From: Semisulcospira habei
Lineage: Eukaryota > Mollusca > Gastropoda > Semisulcospiridae
Direction: 5' to 3'
DNA length: 64,000 bases
Assembly (NCBI GenBank): GCA_036245525.1
Contig: BTPG01000003.1
Coordinates: 138,330,671-138,394,670 of the forward strand
Shown here piece by piece: positions 22,564-34,663 of the stretch (position 1 is the stretch's first letter; each line of letters starts with the position of its first letter). The position numbers and the translations under genes are program-made. The notes below the pieces were generated by a model. The model saw nothing but the letters and a program-made list of their open reading frames with translations, did not search any database and was not told where the DNA came from.

Positions 22564-25500
22564 TTAACATGTGCACCACTGGGGTTTGTAAAGTGCGTGC
22601 CAGATCAGGCTTTCAGCGCTGATTCCCCACAGCTGGTCCTCAAAGGACTCGACCATTTTCAGCTTCATAGACAACCACTTCCAGGACGTTCCGCTAGGAG
22701 AGTGATCAGACATGCCCAGCCGCACATAAGGCTCATTGCCTCTGTTGACACCGATGACATACGTTTCACCAGAGGCGATGTAACTTAGGGCGCCAGGAAG
22801 AAGCTCCCATCCACTGCCGGACGTGTCTAGATCGCCATAGGTTCCCGTGCGGTACCAGATTCTATCTTCGATATTTACGCCCCACACTCCAACCCGACCG
22901 ACAGATACCTGTCTCAATAAGCCCGCTATTTCTTCCCATGTCGACCCGAGCGGGTTGCTTCTGGAGGCTCCGACGCGACGGTATATTTTGTGGCCATTGT
23001 CCACTCCCCACACGTGCCCCTCTTGACTGACACTGATGTGGGTGAGGGAACCACCGAGGGAGTTCCACCGGTCACCGTCTGGCCGGTCTTTGGTTATCCC
23101 AGTGCGGACGAAGACCTGTTAAACAAAGAACATACAACATTTAGCAGGGATTAAAGCAAGTAAACATTGATTAGCTTATGGTACATGTGATGAATGATTA
23201 GTGAGGTTTTATTTTGGTGTGCAACGGACGACCCCCAACAACGAACGAAAGCGGAAACACAGCGGACAAACAGTTTCAATCATAAGCATAAATAACACTC
23301 CAAACATCTCCAAGAGGCACAGATCCTCATGAGCCCTCCGGGCTCATGAGGATCTGTGCCTCTTGGAGATGTTCGGAGTGTTGTGTATGGGAGTCGCCCG
23401 TTGCAAACAAAAGCTCACTATTATTGCCCCATGGGACGATTTTTGTTGTGAGATCATTGCGAGCTGGCTGCGGAACGACGGAACTTCACCGTCCAGCGCG
23501 AAACGCATCTTGTACCGTTGCTGAACAAGTCTAATCGCGTACTCTGTCGTGCAATTTCACACTTGACGAACGGTGGAGAAAGCGAGAAAACGTGCGCTTA
23601 GATGTGACATTTGCGTTGGGTACTGATGTCCATGTCTGAGGTGTGCAGTAACCTCCATTGAATTCAATCCTGTTTCTATAAAATATGGTGCCTACCCATT
23701 TATATGCGTTCGGTACCTCTCGAAGAATCGCAACGTTGTCGGACTGCTTTTACTCCTGAACGACTTACATTCTTAACTCATTCTACCCCAACACCGAAAT
23801 CCTTAAATTGTGCCGTTGTCCTCTGAAGACTGCATTGCAATGCAGGACACAAATCGACCATGATAGTTCAAGGGTGATATCAGAATAGCTTGGCGCCCGT
23901 AGGCGCCAAGCTATTCTGGCATCACCCTTGAACTATCATGGTCGATCCTTATCTTGCTGTGGTGTGTCTTGGGTAGAATGAATTAAACAGAGTCCACTAG
24001 TGCTTGTCGACCTGCGCTCTTGGTGCACCCCCACTCAGTTTGAGAATGTGTTGCTCGGTCTATTTAGGAATGATAGTACACGAGCACTCCTCTTCTATAC
24101 TATAATAAGACCAGTTGCTGTCAATGGCGGCAAATTCTGCTTTGATTTCGATCCTGTATTGGAGTCAAGTTAATAGTGAGGTTTCGTTTGCAGCGAACGA
24201 CTCCCAACAACGATCGAGAGAGAAATCACAGTGGATAACCAACTTGTAGCATAAGCATTGATACACTCCTGGCTCATGATGATCTGTGCCTCTTGGAGAT
24301 GTTTGGAGGGTTGTCTGTGCTTAGGTTGCACACGGGTCATTCGCCATGATTTCGCTCATCTTTGTTGTGGGGAGTCATTCGTTTGCTTCAAACGAAGCCT
24401 CACCAATTTCCTCGGGCTTGCGTCATTTAAACAGACTTCAGCTGCTGTGGTTTCAAACCGAGAGTACGACTTGCCTTCGCAGACACTACCGCCGTGACTC
24501 ACAGTTAGGGTTGCATATATATATAGATTAAATTATGCCTGTCCCCCGATTACGCAAAATAAATCACGAGTACTGAGCACGAGTACTGAGCACGAGTACT
24601 GAGCACGAGTACTGATCACGAGTGCTGATCACGAGTGCTGAGCACGAGTACTGAGCACGAGTACTGAGCACGAGTACTGATCACGAGTACTGAGCAGAGT
24701 ACTGATCACGAGTGCTGAGCACGAGTGATTTACGGGAGCTCGGCATAATCTTTATGAAAGTGTTTAACCTCATAACCGATACTTTTTTCCTCGAAATAGT
24801 GCGGTGCCACAGTTGGGTCATTCTTACTTAACCCCGCTTCAGTGACTGATCGTCACGTGACACGTTAACGAAACACCCAGCAGTGCGGCGGAGATAGCCC
24901 AACCTTTATCACCACACGTGAACTTAGACAACCGTGTAAGAGGCCATACTAATATCCCGAAGTGTCCGATGTTCAGATCGCCGAAGTTTACTTCCCGAAG
25001 TGGACATTGCCAAGTTCTGCTTCTTAAAGCTTAAAGCTTTGTTCCGTCCCGCATGTGTTTTTGTTTTGTTTGTTTTTTTCATTTTTTTTAAACACAACAT
25101 TCCAGGACCCTGAGCTCACTAACTGAGTTTGCGGAGTTTGAATTCCGTCAGGCGAGGGCCTGTATAAGGCACGCAAGAGCTGTAGAGTCCAGTACAGTGC
25201 ACACCGTAGACAGAGCATGAGATACACTGAAGTCACAAGGGAACTGCAATCAGCCTTAGCATTGACTTAGGTTTACACAGGAACTAATCATGTAGCAGAC
25301 GATAAAGACAAATAACCAGCCACCGGAACATTTGAGAGCCACTATGCATGCAACTGTATTTCCTAAGAGCAGTTATCACAGCCGTATTCCACAGGGGCAC
25401 ATGTACTGTGGCTGTCAAATGTATCATTCAGGTATTTGTCAATGTCATCTGCTACAGGATAAGTTCGTGTGTGGGCCTACGCAAAGCTGATAGAAGTTCA

Positions 25501-27032
25501 CTTGTGACTGCAGAATATATCTCACGTTCTGTGTGAACTGGCTGGTTGGTTAGTTCGGGTTTAACGTCCACAGCACCGAGGTGATCATGGACGGCCCTGA
25601 CGGGCGGGTTATGGGGGACAGGGAAATCTATTGCCTATGGAGTACGACCTGAACACTGATCAACTCAGGCGCACTCCAACTGTGCCACTTTGATTTACCA
25701 GGACCTTTCAACGGACATGCTATTGAACAAATCCGTTTTTTTCCCCCTGGATTGTGAGTCCAGCTACCGGGGCCGGGACGGGATTCGAACCCACGACCCG
25801 GCGATTCCCTTCGCTCTCCTGCTCCGACGTTTAACCGCCTGAGCTATTTCGGACTCTCTGTGAACTGGACATGACTGCGTGCCTTTATAGGTCCTGGGAT
25901 GACGGAGTTCAAACTGCGCCAACTCAGTCAATGAGCGGGTTTGACCGAAAAGTGGCAATGTATATATCAGAAGCCCTAGCTGGGCCTTGGAAAGTTTTGC
26001 AAAAACACGTGCGGGATGGAACAAAAAGACTGAACATCAGCTTTAAGATGTCGAAACATTCTCTTTGTCCGCAGTCCAGACCGAGGGCCGCCATATTACG
26101 GCGCCTTACCTCGCACGCAGGCTCGACTCGAATTTTCTCTCGATGATGCTGTCTATGCTATCACGTTTTTATTGTTGTTTTGATGTTGGGCGGCGGGTGC
26201 CTTAGGAATCATATAATCCCTGCATACACCTTTGTCGTTATGTTAGCCCCTCAGTTTTTACAAGTTAATCTCCTTTTTGTATCCGACGGTGTAACGCTAT
26301 ATTCCGATCTCCGAGTATGGCGACAGCGTCGGCTAACCGTTTTACCGTTGTATCCAGCATCAGCCGTATTCCATCTTCAAAAATACATTACCGGTTATCC
26401 CACAATGCACGAAATAGTCACTAAAGGTATTCACTCGGCAGTAACTGAGTCGTAATTTCACTGAACAATACAATGCAGCCGAACTAATTTTGAGTGTCCC
26501 TCCTTTGAATAGCCTCGGTATGATCGACCAATCAAACGCGGCGAAGGCCGATGGCCGAGGCAGATTCGACGAGCAGATACGTCGTTGTTCGAAGGCACTG
26601 ACTTCGACGGATTCGCCAGAGTGACAAAAGTAGCTTCTCCGAAGTCTTCGACGTGCCCTTCGGACACTTCGCGAAGTAAACTTCGGAATATTAAGAAGCA
26701 CCATAACACACGGTCAGAAACAGCATGCGAGTTGTATAAAATAAATGCAGAAAATATGAACAAGCCTGTCCTGCAGTATCCACACCCCATACAACGTCAG
26801 CCCCAACGTCAAGCTGCGTAAGACGCTGATCCTCCACTCTCTTCCATTCGAAGTTCCAACTCCCTGATAAACCTGCACGACGCCAGACGACGTTATTGTT
26901 GTCGACACTCCACACGCCCGCTTCACCAACCGACACGTGCTTGAATCTCTCGTAAGTGAGGAATTTCCTGACGCGACTCAGGTTTCCGTCAGCCAGACCG
27001 TGGCCGAGCGCACACAGCAGAATGAACAGCAT
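22564..27032 (-). CDS. Secreted tectonin-repeat lectin (fish-egg lectin / tachylectin-1 type)
   Basis: Coding exons are 26766-27032 and 22564-23115, together 272 codons plus stop. The first codes for a signal peptide (MLFILLCALGHGLADG) and two tectonin repeats (AGVWSVDNNNVVWRR, DVVWGVDTAGQ). The second begins VFVRTGITKD and holds four more (HVWGVDNGHKIYRR, GVWGVNIEDRIWYRTG, YVIGVNRGNEPYVRLG, QLWGISAESLIW). Six repeats fit the six-bladed propeller of tachylectin-1/fish-egg lectins, secreted sugar or LPS binders in invertebrate immunity and egg fluid. The join GQ-VFVR is exactly in phase, but the donor is CAG|GCTTGT, a GC-AG intron; the acceptor is TTTGTTTAACAG. An upstream non-coding exon is implied by an acceptor (TTTTTGCACAG) 10 bp before the ATG. 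Confidence 0.82.
23300..23372. mobile_element. Hairpin related to family 2
   Basis: Near-perfect palindrome with arms beginning CATCTCCAAGAGGCACAGAT and a 3-nt centre. A half copy (GGCTCATGATGATCTGTGCC) is at 24270-24312 and a degraded one at 8166-8215. All lie next to CTCCAAACATCTCC-type sequence. Confidence 0.65.
23773..23986. mobile_element. TTAA hairpin element, family 1 (full length)
   Basis: TTAA at 23773-23776 and 23983-23986 flanks 206 bp with termini CTCATTCTACCCC and GGGTAGAATGAA. The hairpin core at about 23852-23947 has GGCGCC at its centre. It lies in the tectonin intron. Confidence 0.88.
24564..24730. repeat. 13-bp minisatellite (CACGAGTACTGAG)n
   Basis: About 12-13 units of CACGAGTACTGAG with variants GAT for GAG and GTGCT for GTACT. 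One unit lacks two bases. Confidence 0.93.
25545..25856 (-). mobile_element. tRNA-derived SINE
   Basis: On the minus strand the head has an A box (TAGCTCAGGCGGTTAAAC) and a perfect B box (GGGTTCGAATCCC). A body of about 200 bp follows, with a tail GTGGACGTTAAACCCGAACT and short AACC repeats. It lies in the tectonin intron. It is not counted as a tRNA gene because the cloverleaf does not close and a SINE body follows. Confidence 0.75.
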
Positions 27033-27094
27033 TAATCTCGCCCTGTGCAAAAAGCATTATTATATAGCCAATCTGGCATAAATCCAGACAGAGC

Positions 27095-29593
27095 CCATAG
27101 TGAAGAAGTTAGTTAAGGTGTGGTCTAAGGATAGTGTAGAACAGTTGCAGGGGTGTTTTGAGTGCACAGATTTGGGACGTGTTTCTTGATTCTAGTGCCA
27201 GTGTAGACGAAGCTACTGAAGTAACTTCTGACTATGTGAATTTCTGTAAAGATATGATTATTCCATCTAAGACAGTGAAATTGTATCCCAACAACAAACC
27301 ATGGATTTCAAAGTCTCTCAAAGCCACATTGAATGAGAAAAAAGTTGCATTTCAGACTGGAGACAGAGTAGAAAGGAAAGCAGTACAGAATAAATTGAGG
27401 AAGCAGATTTTAGACGCTAAGTAGAGTCACAGTTTGAATCAGGTAGCTTAGCAGATGCATGAAAAGGACTTAAAACTTTATCAGGCCACAATAAATCAAA
27501 ATTCAGTAGCAGCAGCATGCCAATGAAAGAACAAACTGAATTTTCTGAAAAACTGAATGAGTTCTATTGTAGATTTGAGAAAGATGATCTGAAGGATGAT
27601 TTAGATAGCATGATTTCCCAGCTTGAAGTAAATGTGGCAGGCAATGTTGATGAAGACTTTGAGATCCATGGCAGGGCGGTTGAGAAGCTTTTTAGCAAAC
27701 TGAATGTTAAGAAAGCAGTAGGCCCTGATAATATTTGCGGTAGAGTTTTGAGAGTATGTGCCAGTCAATTGTCTGTTGTTTATAGCCGTTTGTTTAGCTG
27801 GTCTCTGAAGGATTGCACTGTATCTAGGCTCTGGAAAACATCTACAGTCTGCCCTGTCCCCAAGAACAACAAGCCCAAGACACTCAATGACTATCGCCCT
27901 GTAGCTCTCACCTCTATAGTAATGAAGTGCTTTGAGCGTGTTGTCCTTTCTAGACTGCTCGATCAGGTCAAGCCCTATCAAGATCCTTTCCAGTTTGCAT
28001 ACAAGCAAAACAGATGTACTGATGACGCCACACTCACACTCCTGCACCATGCATACACACATTTAGAAAAACCTGGCTCTTTTGTACGCATTCTTTTTAT
28101 AGACTTTTCTTCAGCCTTCAGCACTATACAACCCTATCTCATAGCTCAAAAACTTCTCTGTTACAATGTAACGCCAAGGCTTATCCTATGGATTGTCAAC
28201 TTCCTTGTAAATAGGACCCAGTCAGTTCGCTTTCAAACAGCTCTCTCATCCCTTAGGTACACTTCCATAGGCGCCCCTCAAGGTACAGTTCTCTCCCCTG
28301 TGCTGTTCACACTGTACACTAACGATTGTAGTGGCACTGACTCTACCCTTCTTATAAAATACTCGGATGACACTGCCTTAGAAGATCTCTCCAATAATGA
28401 TGCGACTTACTTTGCAGAAGTAGAACGTTTTAGTGTTTGGTGTAAAGATAATTTTCTAGACCTAAATGTGAGTAAGACCAAGGAACTACTGATAGACTTT
28501 CGAAGAAACCATGCCCCTGTCCCTGTTCTGATGATCGATGATGTGTCTGTTGAGCGTGTGACTGAGTATAAGTATCTTGGAACAGTCATAGATGATAAGT
28601 TGTCCTTTAACGCAAACACCTCCCTCATACACAAGAAATGTCAGTCACGCATCTACTGCCTCCAGAAACTCAGGAAGCTGAATGTGAACCCCTCTGTCCT
28701 TCAAACTTGTTACTGCTCTTTTATTGAGTCTGTCATCACTTTCGGTTCTGTGTGCTGGTATGGAGGTCTGAGTGTGAAGAACAAGAACACCCTGGCACGA
28801 ATGGTAAACATCTGCAGCAAAGTGACTGGCAGTAAGCAAAACAGTGTGGAGTCCCTGTATGAACAGCGTGTGGTGAGAAAGGGTAGGCGGATAGCTTCAG
28901 ACAGATCCCATGTCCTTGCCCACCTCTATGAACTCCTCCCCTCTGGCCGCAGACTCCGCACGCACAAAGCTAGAACACTTAGACTACAGCACAGTTTCAT
29001 CCCCAAATCCATCACTCTAAGCAATCTGTAGGTACATCCACGCATACCCAAACCTAACTCCTCCCCCTATCCCCCTTTACCTGTGCAATCAGTAGGAATG
29101 GAGCTTGTTGATTTTAGAGAAGTGATTATATTGTGTTTTATTTGGTGGTGAACATGGACATACTGGGATTGTTGTTACTGAGTGTTTACCCACTAATTAT
29201 TTTACTACGGTAGACTCTAATTATGCAGCTTGTGTAATAATGTGTAGTAATGTACTGTGACGTTTGTATAATAAGTAGTGAGGGTTAGGACTAGTTTGAA
29301 ACACACGTATTATGTATGCATATGTAGAGGTGGGTGTGAATGTATAGGTGCCGCTCAGTTCAGTCCATAAAAGATGTTTGTGTGAGATGTGTAAGAGTTA
29401 TGTGTAAAGATTTTGTAGTGTTTACTTTATATCCATTTGGAATTTGTAGCTGTGCAAGTGCAGGGAGAAAATGTTCATAATTATGCTATAATGTTTTTAT
29501 GTCTTGTTTGTACTATTTGTTATAAATGTACCACAACCGAATTTCTCTTTTCGAGATAATAAAGTACTCTTATTCTTCTTATTCTTATTCTTA
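27095..29593 (+). pseudogene. 5'-truncated LINE (LINE-B), reverse transcriptase with 3' tail
   Basis: The element starts in the linker (SVEQLQGCFECTD near 27130, one-base shift, then WDVFLDSSASV) and PNNKPWISKSLK near 27290. It is broken by a stop at 27422 and then has a 504-codon open frame (27517-29031). RT signatures are AVGPDNICGRVL, LNDYRPVALTSIVMKCFERV, QFAYKQNRCTDDA, LFIDFSSAFST, GAPQGTVLSPVLF and a catalytic YSDDTAL, then EYKYLGTVID. The 3' end has AATAAAG followed by TTATTC repeats to about 29593. It resembles the Rex/Babar-like group. No endonuclease is present. It lies antisense in the intron just upstream of the first tectonin coding exon. Confidence 0.88.
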
Positions 29594-29704
29594 ATAAACG
29601 ATTCCGGAAATAAAAAGTAAGTCAAAAATGGTTCGTGTTTCGACGAAAAACGGTGGAATAATAGTTAATACCCAGAAAAGAAATGCGAAAACTTTTTTTT
29701 TTTA

Positions 29705-30150
29705 GCATCCGTTTTCTGTGGTAGAGTATTGCGTTCCAGCACTGACAACAGAATATTGACTACCCCAAGAGTGTCCCTAAAAACCTTTGGACAGCGGTCC
29801 TTTTATTTCCAAGCTCCCAAACTGTGGAATGGTCTTCCCCATGATATTCGCCATGCACCATCTTTGGCCATTTTCAGGGCTAGATCAAAAACATATTTTT
29901 TTTCAATTTGGCCTTTGAAAGGGATTGATAAACCCTACGTTTTCTTATCAACATGCATATAATATCTGATCAGGCCCTTGAAATGTTATGTTTATTATTT
30001 TAGTATTGTGTCAGTGTGCATTTGGACCTATGCATGGAATGATTGCGTTTTTGTATATTGTCGGTACCTTAGTTAGTTAATTTCAATTAGTTAGATATCT
30101 AGATGTAAAACGCTCTGAGCCTTTCTTTGTGCGGATATTCCGCTATAGAA
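29705..30150 (+). pseudogene. LINE 3' end fragment (LINE-C)
   Basis: It encodes the extreme C-terminus typical of many LINE RTs (RSFYFQAPKLWNGLPHDIRH, then FRARSKTYFF). A 3' UTR follows, ending AAACGCTCTGAGCC and GGATATTCCGCTATAGAAG, immediately followed by the (AT)n tract. Confidence 0.75.
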
Positions 30151-30151
30151 G

Positions 30152-30267
<116 letters not shown>

Positions 30268-30355
30268 TTCCTCCCTACGTCACACAACCAGTCACTTTAG
30301 CGCGCAAACCGTACCATGGGACCGTGATATAAAAACCCCTGTAGCGAAATATGGC

Positions 30356-30462
30356 GGAATTTTTGTAGCCCTCTCTATGGCGCGTCTTGGATGCCAGTTT
30401 TGTTCTATAAAAGATCACCAAAGTTCTAAAGTACAAAGTTACTTAGTGTTGTTCGAAACAAC
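30356..30462 (+). repeat. Dispersed repeat, inverted partner at 31354-31456
   Basis: About 100 bp starting near GTAGCCCTCTCTATGGCGCG and ending TAGTGTTGTTCGAAACA recurs almost exactly in reverse complement at 31354-31456, where it replaces part of a family 1 element. Confidence 0.85.
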
Positions 30463-30635
30463 AAGCACAATCAGTACTGGAGACGGCAACGCCATGAAAT
30501 ATTTTAAATTACGTCATAAGTCTATTATGTATAAATGTATATTCCTTTGACGTCAGTCATGTCTGGCGTGATCCAGGTCGGAAGATGTCTTTTTGATTTC
30601 TTTTACTAAAATAGCGGAGGAATGAAAACAAATAC

Positions 30636-30796
30636 GTTATTGGTCGGAGGGGTTCGCTGCACGGACCCTTGTAGGCCTTCGGGAGGTCAAAGGAATCATT
30701 GTACCCCTCAGGCCTTTGGCCTTCGGGGTACAATGATTCCCTTGACCTCCCTCAGGCCTACAAAGGTCCGTGTAGCGAACCCCTCCGACCAATAAC
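30636..30796. repeat. Long palindrome (about 160 bp)
   Basis: Arms of about 72 bp from GTTATTGGTCGGAGGGGTTC to the complement ending CCAATAAC, nearly perfect, with a GCCTTTGGCC centre. No TTAA borders or ORF. Confidence 0.88.
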
Positions 30797-31028
30797 TTAT
30801 AATATACACTATGTCATATGGATATGGATACATATTTACAACTTGTACTTATATTGACTGTACAGGGAAACCTCAGACGACGGGTAAAAATAACTACATG
30901 GGGACAGAGGCTTATCGCGCTGTTACACCAGTTCCTGTTAAAATAAAGACTGTATTTACTGCTCAAGGCCGTATGAGGTAAAGTTCATTTTACATCAGTT
31001 TTGTCCAAAAGTTAAACGTCGCCAGATT

Positions 31029-31504
31029 TTAACCGCCTTCACTGCGGAGGAAAACTGAACACAATCCAACTGCAAGAGACATAGATCCTCATGATCACTT
31101 GCAGTTGCGTGGGCTCATGAGAGCTATGCCTCTTGCTGACAATGGTTTGTATCAATTGTCCCTTCGACGGCAGGGGCTCTTTCGCGTTGAATGAACAAAG
31201 ATATCATGAAACACAATCTGCGCTCAGGTTAACTCATTCTACCCCAACACCGAAATCCTTAAACTTTGCCCTTGTCCTCTGAATTCTGCATTGCAGTGCA
31301 GGACACAGATCGACCATGATAGTTCAAGGGTGATGCCAAAATAGCTTGGCGCCGATGTTTCGAACAACACTAAGTAACTTTGTACTTTAGAACTTTGGTG
31401 ATCTTTTATAGAACAAAACTGGCATCCAAGACGCGCCATAGAGAGGGCTACAAATTATGTCGATCCTTATCTTCCTGTGGTGTGCCTGGGGTAGAATGAC
31501 TTAA
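31029..31504. mobile_element. Family 2 and family 1 TTAA elements abutting on one TTAA, the second chimeric
   Basis: A family 2 copy runs from TTAA 31029-31032 (TTAACCGCCTTCACTGC) with hairpin near 31073-31133 to TTAA 31229-31232. That TTAA also opens a family 1 copy (CTCATTCTACCCC) which ends at TTAA 31501-31504 (CTGGGGTAGAATGAC). The family 1 hairpin has only its left arm (to TTGGCGCCGATG). The right arm is replaced by the reverse complement of 30356-30462. Confidence 0.8.
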
Positions 31505-31574
31505 AACAAAATTTGGTTAATCTTTTGGATATAATCTTTATTTAGTAGACATACTAAAACGTTAAACGTTTAGG

Positions 31575-31722
31575 GCTTAACGTCTTTTGTCCACCGCGAA
31601 GGTGATTTCAAAGACGGGGCACCGAAATAGGGTCTGAACAAATTTTGACCCTAGCTGGATTCGAACCCGGGACCTTTCGGACAAGAGTGGAACACTACCT
31701 CCGAGCCACCCAGCTTCCCTGG
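31575..31722 (-). mobile_element. tRNA-derived SINE, short
   Basis: On the minus strand the A box is TGGCTCGGAGGTAG and the B box GGGTTCGAATCC. A short body follows, with tail AGACGTTAAGCCCTAAACG, the same tail type as the SINE at 25545-25856. Confidence 0.72.
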
Positions 31723-32111
31723 TCGAAATACAAGCCTGTTATATTACTTGTGTGTAGTAACACTACTTGTTAAAACTTGACTGTTGCGGAATTGATTTTG
31801 TATCTTATGTTTGAAACTTTCAATCATGCCAAACGCTTGAATCGCCCTTATGTCATGAATCGTACGAGTCACTTACATTGTTTGATCCAATGAACGAAGT
31901 AGTGTGCAGTCCATCTGCGCTGGTGTATGTATATGCAGACCGTAGAGTCTGGTTGCACGTAGATGCCAACCTAATGCGTTGTCCCAACCTCGGAAAGAGC
32001 GACATGTAGTGTAAATGAAAGTAGGGGACCATGCAATTGCAGCTTGAATTACAAACGTGTTTAGAATCGGTATCTTAATGATTATGTGATTGAATAGCCA
32101 CGCCGCAGGCC

Positions 32112-32340
32112 TTAACCGCCTCATTGCCACTGCACGTACGCAGTACGTACAGTTTTGTTTCTGAAATCTTGGTTCACTGAACGACCAAAAGCCAACACCC
32201 TCCAAGGAACATGGACACAAATTGGTTTTCGCAAGAGGCATAGATCGTCATGAGCCCCCGCAATCGCGAGGGCTCATGAGGATCTATGTCTTTTGCAGTT
32301 GCGTCGTGTTCACTTCTTTCCACGACAGTGAAGGGGTTAA
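32112..32340. mobile_element. TTAA hairpin element, family 2 (full length)
   Basis: TTAA at 32112-32115 (TTAACCGCCTCATTGCC) and 32337-32340 (CAGTGAAGGGGTTAA). The hairpin near 32231-32298 has arms GCAAGAGGCATAGATCGTCA and complement. Confidence 0.85.
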
Positions 32341-33260
32341 GTTTCACAACATTAGTTTCTTTCCTGTGAGTGGCGTGGTCGGAGTGGAACGAAGAAAATG
32401 GTGTTGTGATCCTTGGGCATAAGTCACTTTTTGTTATTTTCATGGTTGCATGACGTATCAGCTGACAACAAAATCCAAAGCAAAACAAATCTGAAACTTT
32501 TCATATAAATAATCAGCGAGACTAATCACTGATTCAATTCGTCATTATAACAATCGTAAGATTTCTTTACACTTCAGGTAGAATGTTGATATCGTGCTAC
32601 TTTTGTGAGTATTACATGCCACCCTTTTCGAGGTTGGGGTGATTCCGACATTGGTGTGCAACTCGTGCAGGCAACAGACGCACAGTTTTACATCAGGCTG
32701 TTTATCACCTTAGTTGAGGTGTCATTATGGGCACCTGAAATAGCGCGATCTTGAAGTTGACGATAACAGCAGAGTGTTGCATCAGTGCATCATTTGTGGG
32801 AATCAAATTCACAACCTCTGAATCTGTAATCCAACGCTGTTGCGCTGGATTACAGATTTGGAGGTTGTGAATTCATAGACCTCCGCCCTTCCTGAAAATG
32901 AACTCAAAATGTCAAATTTTATCTGATACGTATTTAGAATGACACAATGACTGTAATGTCATGGTAATGTTGCAGACAATAATTTCACATAACATGGTCA
33001 AACGGAACTTTTATTAGAAAATACATGAACTATCATTTGAAGTGTTCTGCATTTTTCTTTCGTAAACTAAAAAAGGTTCAAGGTGTTTTTCTTTTTACTT
33101 TCAAGTGTCTTTTTTTTGGGGTTGGGAAGGGGCTAAAGATGTGTGTGTGTGCGTGCGTGCGTGCGTGCGTGTGTGCGTGCCTGTGTGTATGTGTGTGTGT
33201 GTGCGTGCGTTTGTGTTTGTGTGTATATGCGTACGTGTGTTTGCGCGCGTGTGTGTGAGC

Positions 33261-33327
<67 letters not shown>

Positions 33328-34160
33328 GTGTGTGGGAGTGGGTGGTAAGAGGGTTCATCGTAGCTGGCGGAACAAACGGGTAGCACAAATGCGGAGATTA
33401 CCATGTGCCGGGTTTGTTGAAGTTACTAAACGCAATTAGGAACTCATTAAACACATCTAACGACCTCTTACAGTAAAAGATAATTACTTAGTCGCCTTAA
33501 GGTCCAAGCACTGAGATGCACTGTGATTTCAAATCAATGAAAATGCTTTAGGAATGACTTTTTTACGTTCGTCAGGTCCCGTCCCTTCACTATACACAGT
33601 CAGTTCCTACCCCACCCAAGCCCTCCAAACATTCGATCGTTGTTATCGTTTAAAGTACGTAAGTACGCATTTATTTTTGTGCTTTGACAAGATAGTCTCT
33701 CCTGTTTGCATTCCTTAAAACCAAGTGCGTGTTTGAAGGGTCACACACAGCCACGGATTTGGAAAGGCCAGCCCTTTTTTCCACCGAACAGTCAAAACTG
33801 AGACTGATCTGCGCTCCCGGATTTTGATTATACACCGCTACACACTGAAAATGCCAAAATAATGGGAAAGAACTCTGAACTTCCTTTGCAAGAATACACA
33901 CTCAAAATCTGCAGAGATACTCACAGACTGGCAATAACATTGCAATAACATAACATTGTTAGTGACGTTTTCCACTACCAATTGCCATGTATGTTTGCAA
34001 AGAAAGTGCGGATTTGTCATTTGTTTTTGGCGTCCCTGATGGCTTAGGATGGCTAAATTGCCTCGCTCTTACTATTTTTTATGGAAAAAAAAAAAAACAA
34101 ACTACCACGGGCGTGTTTCAACATACTGATTTTACAATTATTTCATGACACGACGATGTA

Positions 34161-34203
<43 letters not shown>

Positions 34204-34663
34204 GTGGAATAAATCATTTCAGTACAGTTTCAAGATACATATAGTGAATATTGTGAGCCTGGACATAAAACTAGGAATGCCTACTACAGTCATTAGGAAC
34301 AGGCTAGCTCAGTAAAAAACGCAGAGCTGGTCTGTTCAGTTATGGTGCAGAAATGATTGCCAGAACGATGACAATATTAAAGAAAATGTCCTTTGGGTCC
34401 CTGTATGGGATTTTTGTTGTCAGTGCTAATGACCAGAAAAGATTTTGAAGAACAAATGTTGTGGCATGAGGTTGGACTTTGTATGACGGTGTATAATCAA
34501 AACCCGCGATCGCAGATCAGTCTGTTTGTTCGGTGCAAAAATGGCTGTCCTTTCCAAATCCGTGGCTGTTTGTCACCATTCCAACAAGCACGTGGTTTCA
34601 AGAATGCAGACAAGAGAGACTGTCTTGTGAAAGCACAAAAATACAAATGCATACTTATGTACT
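32341..34663. other. Gene-free stretch with microsatellites and an inverted repeat pair
   Basis: It holds a palindrome at 32806-32873 (AATTCACAACCTCTGAATCT arms), a degenerate (TG)n at 33137-33327, a pure A run at 34160-34199 and a diverged inverted repeat pair of about 190 bp (33655-33845 minus, 34480-34672 plus; shared GTGTATAATCAAAA and CCTTTCCAAATCCGTGGCTG). No exon is recognised. Confidence 0.7.

Noticed and set aside
24564..24730. CRISPR-like array
   Set aside because: Units are directly tandem 13-mers without unique spacers, in eukaryotic DNA. It is a minisatellite.
27601..28062. Antisense open frame of 153 codons in LINE-B
   Set aside because: Shadow of the reverse transcriptase frame; its codon pattern follows the sense gene.
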